In this document: positions 1-7,392 of the stretch, piece by piece | How the letters are laid out: each line of letters starts with the position of its first letter | How positions within the stretch are numbered: the first letter of the stretch is position 1 | Source: Mucidula mucida | Lineage: Eukaryota > Basidiomycota > Agaricomycetes > Agaricales > Physalacriaceae | Direction of reading: 5' to 3' | DNA: 13,405 nucleotides | Assembly (NCBI GenBank): GCA_015501055.1 | Contig: JADNYV010000892.1 | Span: forward strand, 1 to 13,405 | Position numbers and translations under genes: made by a program | The notes under the pieces: model-generated | What the model saw: the letters and a program-made list of their open reading frames with translations, nothing else | What the model was told of the DNA's origin: nothing | Database searches by the model: none

Positions 1-350
1 GCGAGGTTGGAATCCACAAATCGCTCCTTCAAGTCTTCCTTGAACTCCGTCCAAGAGACTGTCCATTCCTCTTCTTCCTCATCGAAGTTCTGGTCCGAGT
101 AGTTCTGGACCCATGCATCTACGTGATCTCCTCGGATGTAGGAGAGAACAACATCGATCCTTTCGGAGTCAGATGTGAGGTTGTTCTTCTTGTCACGGAT
201 ATATGTGAACATCGATCGCCACCAGCTCTTGTACTTGGACTTGTCCCCGTCATAGTCGTAAGGCTTGTTGACAAGGGATCGGCCTTTGATTTCGACATCG
301 GCGTGATGAGCGGGTGTGTGAGGAGCGGCTTCGGGTGCTTCGTTGGACAT
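1..350 (-). CDS. gag: Gag polyprotein, N-terminal part (element A), truncated by window edge
   Basis: An open frame runs from an ATG at 350 (protein start MSNEAPEAAP) to the left edge, about 116 codons. Gag forms the retrotransposon particle and packages RNA. The stretch has the usual fungal Ty3/gypsy gag look: an acidic, Pro/Ala-rich start, then a Trp-rich helical region (KSWWRSMFTYIRDKK) and an acidic run (FDEEEEEW) leading to WTEFKEDLK. This is the 'W-x-x-F' capsid pattern typical of these retrotransposons. The same frame is present in element C at 13120-13405 with three base differences. The CCHC zinc knuckle would lie outside the window; it is seen in C at 12650-12691. The ATG is chosen because it is the first in frame after the leader and fits the acidic N-terminus. 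Element type is confident; the exact start is inferred. Confidence 0.8.
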   Translation of the reverse strand, partial: MSNEAPEAAPHTPAHHADVEIKGRSLVNKPYDYDGDKSKYKSWWRSMFTYIRDKKNNLTSDSERIDVVLSYIRGDHVDAWVQNYSDQNFDEEEEEWTVSWTEFKEDLKERFVDSNL

Positions 351-601
351 GATGAATCGGGGTGATGAGATCGGAGAGTGAAAGGGTAAAAGTGGGGATA
401 TGGGTGATGCGGGTTTGGATGAAACGGGTGAGGGAATAGAGGTTTGGATGAATAAGGAGGAGTCGCCTAGATCTGAAATAGAATCCAGGACTTGATAGGG
501 TGGGGAATGATGATGTGTATCATAAGGTAAGTAAAGTAGGTAGGTATCGTAACTGTCTACGCTATTTTACCGACTACTGACTACGTATCTACGGAGCCCA
601 A

Positions 602-618
602 GAGCTTGTCACAAGCTC
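602..618. repeat. 17-nt perfect palindrome in leader
   Basis: GAGCTTGT and ACAAGCTC are perfect inverted copies (8-bp arms) around a single central base. In RNA the one-base loop would open some pairs, but the stem could nucleate a dimer or hairpin in the retrotransposon leader. Function is not known. Confidence 0.5.
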
Positions 619-895
619 GCAATTGCCCAGCCGACGTCCCTCTGGTGTGAGGTAAGCCAAAGTTTTCCTGGGAACGGGGGTTGACCCGTAAACAGCGCCC
701 ACTGAAGTGCAACTGCCAAAAGTTCGTTCTCGTGAGAGCGGCTACTTCCAGCACCCGAGGCAGTTATCTCTAACTGTTAGCCGGCGCTACTGGGACCAAT
801 ACACACGTATGCGGACGTGCGCTGGAATTAGGAATCCGTCGATCTGTAAACAGGGAAAGGGAATAGGGAATGTGCGATGATCAAACAGCGAAGTG

Positions 896-910
896 CTGAT
901 CGACGATCAG
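896..910. repeat. 15-nt palindrome next to the primer site
   Basis: CTGATCG and CGATCAG are perfect 7-bp inverted arms around one base, about 25 bases from the primer-binding site at 935-947. In self-priming elements, RNA structure around this site matters; whether this palindrome takes part is only a suggestion. Confidence 0.45.
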
Positions 911-934
911 GGATGTGTGGTAGGTGGTAGAAAG

Positions 935-947
935 TAGTTCCGATCTT
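935..947 (-). promoter_or_regulatory. Primer-binding site, self-priming type (element A)
   Basis: Reading the minus strand, the LTR ends in CTAACA at 949, one base follows, then AAGATCGGAACTA. This is the exact 13-nt complement of TAGTTCCGATCTT inside the LTR (1064 to 1052), placed about 30 bases after a TATA-like box, i.e. at the predicted RNA 5' end. tRNA-primed elements start this site with TGG, pairing with the tRNA CCA end; there is no TGG here. The Tf1/sushi group of chromoviruses is known to prime with the first bases of its own RNA, and this site fits that scheme. Confidence 0.75.
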
Positions 948-948
948 C

Positions 949-1454
949 TGTTAGCGACTGACTAAGCCACGAGACTCAACCAGGTACCACAGCAAGAACT
1001 AAGGAAGAAAGGTTCGCGTTCGTAAGACTAGGCTAGGCCAGGTGTATAAACAAGATCGGAACTAAAGTACAATGATCTATACTACTGCTTAATACTAGTA
1101 AGTCTGTGTTTGGGACTCCTTGTCCTACTGTTTCCACTAGGGATGCTCCACGCCCTTGACCCAGTGTTGTATGCTACTAGCCATTAAATACGAGTGGTAA
1201 CTGCATGTAAGTAATAATACTGAAACGGCCATGTGTGCTACGAGTGTCGGGGGTGTTAGGAAGTCCATGAGGTATCGGCATGTATGATGTCATCCATGTG
1301 TTTGGCGTGTGTCCGACATGAGTATGGCTTGTAATGAAAAGGAGTATGATTGGTGACAAACAGATGATGAAACAGTCCGTTGGTTGATAAGACAAGCCCC
1401 ATAAGATAATGATATGATAAGATTGAAAATGTGAAAATATGGTGATTCATAACA
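949..1454 (-). repeat. 5' LTR of element A (506 bp)
   Basis: On the minus strand it begins TGTTATGAATC at 1454 and ends GTCGCTAACA at 949, giving TGTTA/TAACA inverted termini typical of LTRs. It aligns along its whole length with the 529-bp LTR at 9515-10043, with many substitutions and small indels, so the two are separate insertions rather than one element's pair. It contains a TATA-like box (TATTAA at 1094-1089) and the predicted RNA start near 1064. At 1455 it meets the protease region of element B with no spacer. Confidence 0.9.
1052..1064 (-). promoter_or_regulatory. Predicted RNA 5' end / self-primer sequence in LTR A
   Basis: TAGTTCCGATCTT, read on the minus strand from 1064, is the 13-nt partner of the primer site at 935-947. 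It begins about 30 bases after the TATA-like TATTAA, where transcription (the start of the R region) is expected. In the LTR at 9515-10043 the same segment reads TAGTTCCAATCTC from 9927, 32 bases after an intact TATATAA. Confidence 0.65.
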
Positions 1455-2159
1455 CCAATCTGGGCAAAACAAGTATCTTTTTGGGGCTAGATTGGTTACG
1501 ATATCACAACCCCACGATCAACTGGACGGAATCCACGTTAACCTTTGATCGATGCCCAGACCGCTGCGGCTATCTACCCGAGTACGACTTGCCAGAAGAC
1601 AAAGGAGAAGACGTAGAAGAGAAGTTGGAAGAGGGAGAGCGTTTGTTCTGGATGGACTGGGACAACTATCGCAAAAGCGGAGAAAAGCTGAGATCACAAC
1701 AGCCTTCATCCGCTGCTGCACCTTACATCGAGGAATTTTCCGATGTATTCAGCAAGGCGGACTTTGATAAGTTACCGGAGCGAAGACCCTGGGATCACGC
1801 AATAGAACTTACACCTGGTTCCAAACCGGTTGACTGCAAGGTTTATCCCCTTAGTCCATCCGAGCAGAAGGCGTTAGATGAGTTCCTGGAAGAAAACATA
1901 CGGACGGGACGTATACGGCCATCAATTTCACATATGGCATCACCCTTCTTCTTTGTCAAGAAGAAGGATGGAAGCCTTCGGCCAGTACAGGATTATCGGA
2001 AGTTGAACGACATGACAATCAAGAACCAATACCCCTTGCCGTTGATTCAGGAGCTTATCGACAAGTTGAAGGGAGCAAAGGTTTTCACAAAGATGGATGT
2101 CCGATGGGGTTACAATAACATCCGGATCAAAGACGGTGACGAGTGGAAAGCGGTGTTTA
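1455..2159 (+). pseudogene. pol: Pol segment 1 of element B: protease end and N-terminal half of reverse transcriptase
   Basis: In frame from [14 protein letters not shown] onward. The first ~25 codons are the C-terminal end of the retropepsin-like protease ([11 protein letters not shown] motif); the catalytic DSG is missing because A cut the gene, but it can be seen in C at 12115-12132. RT follows: the [14 protein letters not shown] approach, [20 protein letters not shown] (fingers) and [14 protein letters not shown], with the first catalytic Asp in TKMD. The frame stops making sense at 2159, where the long-TIR transposon begins just after EWKAVF, and resumes at 5626 with AFRTNRGLFEP. RT would copy element RNA into DNA. 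As it stands this fragment cannot give an active enzyme. Confidence 0.93.
2152..2159. repeat. Left target site duplication of the long-TIR element
   Basis: GGTGTTTA here and GGCATTTA at 5625-5632 both derive from GGCGTTTA, the form kept at the same site in element C. Each copy has lost the same CpG by a different transition (CG to TG on the left, CG to CA on the right). The last G of the right TIR overlaps the duplication, so its length is 7 or 8 bp. Confidence 0.75.
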
Positions 2160-2638
2160 CACCCTATGCTGTACCTATAATATAATACAGCACTCTAATA
2201 AGAGGGCATCATATTACAATACAGGCTCTAATTAAGAGCACCCCCAGTGGCGGGTACTTATTATAATACAAGCGGGTGAGTATTATAATACAACACCCTG
2301 CCTTATTTAGCGGGTGGCGGGTGTAGCGGGCGGGCGCCCTAGCTGTTGTGATTGTGCCGTGATGCCGGATGCGACCAGTCACCGCTCATTGCCGTGAAAT
2401 CATGGCACTTCCAAATCCGGATGTACCGCTCCCGCCCCGCTCATCCAGGTTGCGCCACATATTCCCGGGGCAGCACATTCCTCAATAAAAATAGATAGAG
2501 CGTGAATTTACACTGCTCATCGCTGCCGTGAGGAATGCCGTGAGTCCGGCATTTTTGAGAATCCCCGGGTACAGCCAGATATGGATGCATCCGCACCCCC
2601 CGCTTGCTCAGCGCGCCTGCCACACATCCGCGCATTTC
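2160..2638 (+). repeat. Left terminal inverted repeat, 479 bp
   Basis: The reverse complement of 5147-5625. Only three mismatches are seen: at 2211 (pairs with 5574), 2403 (5382) and 2434 (5351). All three are CpG versus TpG or CpA. The outer ~135 bp are AT-rich with repeated ATTATAATACA-like motifs. Further in, GCCGTGA recurs at 2356, 2391, 2525 and 2537. A 64-codon open frame in it is mirrored in the other TIR and is not taken as a gene. Confidence 0.93.
2180..2292 (+). repeat. Subterminal AT-rich motif array in left TIR
   Basis: Four close variants of TTATAATACA begin at about 2180, 2214, 2261 and 2283, interleaved with two near-palindromes (CTCTAATAAGAG and CTCTAATTAAGAG). The array is mirrored in the right TIR. 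Repeated subterminal motifs of this kind often bind the transposase; this is inference. Confidence 0.6.
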
Positions 2639-3218
2639 TGCGTTCGGTCCGTGCTCAATTCACTTTCAGTTGAGGCTGTACCTGGCTATGACCGCGCATT
2701 GTCCTGTCTATTGTGCCAGTCTGTATTTGGATCCCAAAAAATGTGACCTCCTCCCTGCCATTCACCCTGAGGACACCCTCTCCCTACAAGATATCTAGTT
2801 GAGGGCCCAACAATGGTCTGCTCCCCATGTGTATGCCCGCGGGCCATTTGCGCCCGCCACAGAATTGACCGCCCGCTCAGATAGTTTAAGGCCACGTCAC
2901 TCGGAATTTGCCGCGCGCCAGTTCGATTCCGCTCCAGGTCTCTCTTCTATCTTTCTCAAGTGTGCTTCCCGCCGCTAACCAACTATTTTTCATGTAATAG
3001 TATATCACCAGTGACAGTTGTATCTATGTACCGGGCCACCTAGTGCCCCCAAACACGCATGGCACTGTTCTTGGCGGTCAAACCCGTCAATGCGGGCCAA
3101 CTTCCTAATCCGGCCAAGAGCACTGACGCGCCGCCTGCAACGAGTAGACGGCCGGGAACCGTGTCCAAGGTTGGTCGGATCTTACCCCATTGCAAAAGGA
3201 AGTGTATAAGTAGTGTTT
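2639..3218. other. Anonymous interior of the long-TIR element, no gene seen
   Basis: About 580 bases between the left TIR and the 3' end of the cargo gene. Both strands have only short open frames with no motif I recognise; they do not resemble a transposase. A decayed transposase remnant or flanking DNA captured along with the cargo gene are both possible. Confidence 0.5.
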
Positions 3219-5120
3219 CTATGTGTATCTAAAATCTAAGGTATAAAAAGTGCGCTGGATGCACGCGGATGAAGCAGATACTTGTACATAGATTACTTCT
3301 TCCTCAATCGCTTCGGTGCATACGAAAATTAGTTCCATGAAAGTAGTAGAAGAGAAGTTACTTGCCTTGGCTAACGGTGTGTTCTCCTTCTCGATATCAG
3401 CCTCAGCTGCGGTCCGCTTTGGTGATGAAGAGTTCAAACTGGCCTTGGAAACTTTCCGAAATGTGGCGTGGCGGATCATATTATCCAGAGCCCACGTCAC
3501 ATCAGTGACAGCAAGGACCCAGTCCTCGCGCCGCGTCTGTGAGATCCGAGACAGCCTCCCCCCACCAGAGTAAGACCCCGATCACAAGGGTGATCACATT
3601 CCTGCCCGATTTGTCTTGAAGACCGTCCCAATCAACAATGTCCAGCTTGATGAGACGATCCTCGTGAATACGGGAACTGGGCTGCAGAGAGCGCCACCAT
3701 TTCCAGAATGACTGCCCAAAGACCTCGAGATCACCAATGTCCCACTTCTTCGACCAATTTCGGCGTTGCCGCATGAAGTCCGCGATGACCGATGGACGAT
3801 AGTCTGTACCCAACTTGATTTTGCCGTTGTCTACATAACCAGCCATCTCCTCAAAGACCAAAAATGAGTCAATCAGACTGATCCAGACTGATCCCCACGC
3901 GGAACCGCGTCGAAACGCCTTGACGGCCTGCTTGAGTTCAGGCCAGAAATCCGACTCATCCATTTGCTCCCAGCTGAGAGCGCCAACGTCATTCTGAAGA
4001 TCGTCGTCGACATGCATTGCTGTCAGAGGGGCAACAATATTCTCGACACCAACATGGGCCGAAGAAGCGGGGTCCGGAGCGCTGCTCACGTCAGATGGAG
4101 TGCGAGGGGGGTCGGTGATACTCGGGCTGGCAACAGCGGCGGGAGCAGCCATGACAGGAGGAAGGGAAGCAGATCCGGCAGTAGTAGTGGTCGGATCGGC
4201 GGACGCGGCGCCGGTGAGAGAGGCGACTGGGTTAGAGACAGTGTTGATGTTGCCGGTGTCGAAGTCAGCATCGTTGGTGTTGATGTTGCCCGCACTAAAC
4301 TGGCTATCCGACTCTGGACCTGCTCCTTCTTCTCCGACCTTGGCTGGCCCATCGCTTTCCCCACTCGCAAATAAGACTTCCTGCCAGGCAATCTTTGCGC
4401 GAGGTCCCTTCGGCATGTATCTGTGCAGCATCGAAAGGCTGTTCAAGGGCGAGCCGGGTAGGAGATCAATGAGCCGCGAATGAGCATACGCCATGTTCAT
4501 CTCCCGTTCGAATGATATATCCGGCATTGCGTTCAGCTCTGCTAGACAACCACGGCGCTTTTCATCTGGGAGGACTTGGAGCAGCACCTCGAACTCCTTG
4601 TTGAGCGGTCGTCTCGATGTCAACGGCACGTCGGGGGCAGAAGGAGGAGGCACAGCGGGGAGAGAAGACGGAGGCGCAGCGGAGGGAGGAGCAGGAGGCG
4701 CAGCAGAAGGAGGAGAAGAAGGCACTGTAGAGGCCAAAGTGGGGGCACCATTGTCGGCAGGGTTGATCGTATCAGGCGCCGGTGCACCTTTGGGTGTCGT
4801 CCTTGTAGATGACTCAGAGTGGTTGGTCTCCGAGAACGAGACCATTGCGCGGCTCGCAATATCAGCGTCCGCTAGATCAATGTATTTAGTCGCTTGCCCT
4901 GGAATAGTGAAACAAAGACTTACTGAAACACTTCGCTGCAAATTTGATCATGGTGTCCTCGACCTTTTGGTAGGCAGCGGGGTCAAAATTGTTCCATTTG
5001 ACACCGGTTGAAACGGTACGACCGGAATGGATGCTATGTAGCAATTTGAGTACAGAGGAGCGCGTGAGCGGCGGCTTCCACTTACAGGTACCACATTAGT
5101 CCACAGAGCAGGATACACAT
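3219..5120 (-). CDS. Cargo gene: uncharacterised spliced fungal protein with a frameshift near its end
   Basis: A minus-strand gene inside the long-TIR element. Two 52-nt GT-AG introns (5034-5085 and 4872-4923) join three exons into one frame from an ATG at 5096 (or 5120, same frame) to a TGA at 3502, about 496 codons. The first part has a KWNNFDPAAYQKVED segment. The middle is low-complexity Pro/Ser/Ala (about 4620-4760), then a long Thr/Ala/Asp-rich stretch. The C-terminal third is conserved-looking and Trp-rich: WEQMDESDFWPELKQ, FWKWWRSLQPSSR, GVLLWWGEAVS. From memory this 'WW..LQP..R ... WWG' layout recurs in large uncharacterised Agaricomycete families; I know no function. The frame breaks at a run of six Cs (3558-3563, + strand). 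The next frame then continues sensibly (DWVLAVTDVTWALDNM) to a stop at 3219, with a basic SPKR stretch. So the gene is either recently disabled by one extra base or there is a sequencing error. No signal peptide or membrane segment is evident. Confidence 0.6.
4872..4923 (-). other. Predicted intron 2 of the cargo gene (52 nt)
   Basis: Donor GTAAGT at 4923, acceptor CTAG ending at 4872, with CTAAA as a possible branch site. Removal joins ...AAKCF to ...DADIASRAMV in frame. An alternative acceptor at TTCCAG would give only 25 nt, too short for a fungal intron. Confidence 0.6.
5034..5085 (-). other. Predicted intron 1 of the cargo gene (52 nt)
   Basis: Donor GTAAGT at 5085, acceptor ACATAG ending at 5034. 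It joins a short first exon (ATG at 5096 or 5120, with an in-frame TGA just upstream) to the exon encoding HSGRTVSTGVKWNNF. Both predicted introns are the same length and canonical. Confidence 0.6.
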
Positions 5121-5146
5121 TATGAATCAGTGAGAGATAAGACCCG

Positions 5147-5625
5147 GAAATGCGCGGATGTGTGGCAGGCGCGCTGAGCAAGCGGGGGGTGCGGATGCAT
5201 CCATATCTGGCTGTACCCGGGGATTCTCAAAAATGCCGGACTCACGGCATTCCTCACGGCAGCGATGAGCAGTGTAAATTCACGCTCTATCTATTTTTAT
5301 TGAGGAATGTGCTGCCCCGGGAATATGTGGCGCAACCTGGATGAGCGGGGTGGGAGCGGTACATCCGGATTTGGAAGTGCCGTGATTTCACGGCAATGAG
5401 CGGTGACTGGTCGCATCCGGCATCACGGCACAATCACAACAGCTAGGGCGCCCGCCCGCTACACCCGCCACCCGCTAAATAAGGCAGGGTGTTGTATTAT
5501 AATACTCACCCGCTTGTATTATAATAAGTACCCGCCACTGGGGGTGCTCTTAATTAGAGCCTGTATTGTAATACGATGCCCTCTTATTAGAGTGCTGTAT
5601 TATATTATAGGTACAGCATAGGGTG
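5147..5625 (-). repeat. Right terminal inverted repeat, 479 bp
   Basis: Inverted copy of 2160-2638 with three CpG-type mismatches. It keeps the perfect palindrome TGCCGTGA-AA-TCACGGCA, which is broken in the left copy by C-to-T at 2403. The first exon of the cargo gene begins only ~30-50 bp inside its inner edge, so the gene's promoter would have to lie largely in the TIR. Confidence 0.93.
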
Positions 5626-5632
5626 GCATTTA
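5625..5632. repeat. Right target site duplication of the long-TIR element
   Basis: GGCATTTA, partner of GGTGTTTA at 2152-2159. The first G is shared with the TIR end, so a 7-bp duplication (5626-5632) is equally possible. Confidence 0.7.
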
Positions 5633-7392
5633 GAACAAACCGAGGGTTGTTCGAGCCATTAGTAATGTTCTTCGGACTCACAAACTCGCCGGCAACGTTC
5701 CAATCGTTCATGAATCACATCTTGAAGGAGTTGATTGACGGCGGACATGTTATAGTTTACCTGGATGATATACTTATCTTTACAAACACTCTCGAGGAGC
5801 ATAGACAGATTGTACGAAAGGTATTGGAGATATTACAAGTAAATAAGTTGTATTTAAAACCCGAGAAATGTAGTTTTGAGGCACAGACTGTAGATTACTT
5901 AGGAGTTATTGTTGGAGGAGGAGAAGTGAAGATGGATCCGGCAAAAGTGGCCGTAGTAAAGGAATGGAAGGAGCCGACGAAGAAGAAGGAAGTGCAATCA
6001 TTCCTGGGCTTCTGCAACTTCTACCGACGTTTCATCCGGGGATTTGCGGGAGTAGCAAAGCCATTGACATCGCTAACCGGGAAGGGCGAGTGGGTTTGGG
6101 GCATGGAGCAGCACAAGGCATTTGAGGAGTTGAAGCGGAGGATGACGGAAGAACCCGTTCTGATCGTACCACGCGACGACGGCAAGTTTTGAGTTGAGGC
6201 AGACTCCTCGAACTATGCGAACGGGGCGGTTCTTTCCCAGTTTGTTGACGGAAAATGGAGACCAGTAGCTTTCCGGTCTCGCGCGCTGAACGAAGTGGAG
6301 CGCAATTATGAGATCTACGACAAAGAGATGATGGCTATTATGGACTCGATCAACGACTGGCGCCAATATCTCCTAGGGGCTAAGGAGACAGTGGAGGTTT
6401 TCACCGATCATCAAAACCTTCAGTACTTCCGGAAGCCACAGAAGTTGAACCGGAGGCAGGCGAGATGGACGGAGTTAGCGGAGTATGACATACAGATGAT
6501 TCACAAGCCGGGCAAGACGATGGGGAAAGCTGATGCCTTGTCAAGGATGACAGGCCTTAAGAAGGGGGAAAAAGATAATGAAAACGTTGTTTTGCTCAAG
6601 CCGGAGTTTTTTATTTCACAAATTCAATTTTCTTTACATACAGTAGATACACCGGAGGACGAATTACTTAACAAAATCAAACAAAGAAAAGGAAACAAAG
6701 ACAGATACGTACAAAAAGCATTAGAAAACAAAGAAAAAGGATGGGAAGAGAAGGAAAATGGACTTATTATGTGGAAAGACCGTATTTACATACCGAAGGA
6801 CAAGGAATTGCGGGGAAGAGTTATTGGAATGCACCATGACGCACAGCTTGCAGGGCATCCGGGACGATACAAGACTCTCGAGTTGATTACACGCACCTAT
6901 TGGTGGCCAGGAATCAGCCGAGACGTCCGGGAATACGTGGAAGGGTGTCAAAAATGCCAGGTCACCAAGTCACATTGCACGAAGCCGGCTGCACCTCTTC
7001 ATCCTATTGATGTGCCAAGCGAGCCATGGGAGATAGTAGGGACGGACATGATTGGAGAACTGCCGGAATCAGGAGGATATAACGCGATCAGCACGTTTGT
7101 GGACCATTTCACAAAACGACTACGCATCATACCCACACACACTACTCTGACGTCGGAAGGCATGGCCCGCATTTACCGTGATCGCATTTTCCCCATACAT
7201 GGGATGCCACGACAGATGATACATGATCGCGGTCCACAATACCACTCGCGTTTTATGAAGGAGTTGTACCGGTTGTTGGGCATACAAGGAAACTTTACAA
7301 CGGCGTATCATCCACAGGCAAATGGGCAGACGGAACAGCTGAACCAAGAGATAGAACATTTCTTACGGTTATTTGTCAACTACCATCAGAAC
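5626..7392 (+). pseudogene. pol: Pol segment 2 of element B: RT C-terminal half, RNase H, integrase zinc finger and catalytic core
   Basis: Resumes the RT frame interrupted at 2159. The RT active site YLDD is intact at 5758-5769, and the thumb/connection follows (FLGFCNFYRRFIRGFAG). RNase H has its acidic residues in VEADSSNYANGA, NYEIYDKEM, FTDHQNLQYF and KADALSRM. The integrase HHCC finger has His at 6832-6837 and 6856-6858 and Cys at 6946-6948 and 6955-6957. The DDE core has Asp at 7045-7047, Asp at 7225-7227 and Glu at 7333-7335, i.e. D-60-D-35-E spacing. An in-frame TGA at 6190-6192 (CGA in element C) interrupts it between RT and RNase H. Relative to C one Val codon is missing in RRQARW-TELAEYD. 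The frame ends at the TAG supplied by the hAT terminus at 7393 and continues at 8649. Confidence 0.93.
7385..7392. repeat. Left 8-bp target site duplication of the hAT element
   Basis: ATCAGAAC, repeated exactly at 8641-8648. Eight bp is the standard length for hAT elements, and joining the flanks restores the integrase frame (HQN then DWHEW). Confidence 0.95.

Larger units (their letters stand above)
351..948 (-). other. 5' leader of element A between primer site and gag ATG
   Basis: About 600 bases without a convincing gene. It lies between the 5' LTR and the gag start, so it is the untranslated leader of the retrotransposon RNA and is expected to hold packaging and priming structures. It contains two short perfect palindromes (602-618 and 896-910) and the primer site at 935-947. 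I see no coding capacity in the sense direction and no known RNA gene. Confidence 0.7.
1..1454 (-). mobile_element. Element A: Ty3/gypsy chromovirus, 5' part (5' LTR, leader, gag start)
   Basis: Minus-strand LTR retrotransposon running off the left edge. Reading leftwards from 1454 it has a complete 5' LTR, a primer site, a long leader and the start of gag. Its family is set by its gag, which matches the gag of element C (10044-13405) with only 3 differences in 286 bp, and by an LTR clearly related to the LTR of element B at 9515-10043. The LTR end at 1454 abuts the protease region of B exactly, so A most likely inserted into B. The matching 3' LTR and target duplication should lie left of the window. 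It is the least mutated gypsy copy here, as its gag portion is open. Confidence 0.88.
2160..5625. mobile_element. Long-TIR DNA transposon (3466 bp) carrying a spliced gene, no transposase seen
   Basis: Inserted in the RT domain of element B. It has ~479-bp terminal inverted repeats that are 476/479 identical, outer ends CACCCTATGC, and a 7-8-bp target duplication. The 2.5-kb interior carries a minus-strand, intron-containing gene (about 3219-5120) and ~580 bp of anonymous sequence. I find no DDE transposase, helicase or other mobility domain, so it looks non-autonomous. Eight-bp duplications are known for hAT, P and Zisupton/KDZ elements and ~9 bp for MULEs; long TIRs and gene carriage resemble Pack-MULEs. 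Without a transposase the superfamily stays open. Confidence 0.85.

Noticed and set aside
928..948. tRNA primer-binding site after LTR A
   Set aside because: No TGG follows the LTR; the 13-nt match to the LTR itself explains the site better.
2917..2933. tRNA-like T-loop (AGTTCGATTCC)
   Set aside because: The flanking bases do not form a T stem and no other cloverleaf arms are present.
2600..3220. Possible transposase remnant in the anonymous interior
   Set aside because: No catalytic or zinc-binding motifs could be read in any frame; left as unassigned.
4899..4923. A 25-nt GT-AG intron in the cargo gene
   Set aside because: Too short for fungal splicing; the acceptor at 4872 gives a 52-nt intron equal in length to intron 1 and keeps the frame.
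4100..5011. Long plus-strand open frames opposite the cargo gene
   Set aside because: They translate to Gly/Ala/Glu- or Arg-rich low-complexity sequence that mirrors the Pro/Ser/Ala-rich minus-strand gene; the minus strand has splice sites and a plausible protein.
3219..5120. TET/JBP dioxygenase cargo, as reported for some basidiomycete KDZ transposons
   Set aside because: No HxD...H iron-binding motif or double-stranded beta-helix pattern is visible in the protein.
2441..5344. Identical 64-codon open frames in both TIRs (2441-2635 minus, 5150-5344 plus)
   Set aside because: They are the two arms of one inverted repeat, have no recognisable domain, and the sequence is better explained as terminal DNA of the transposon.
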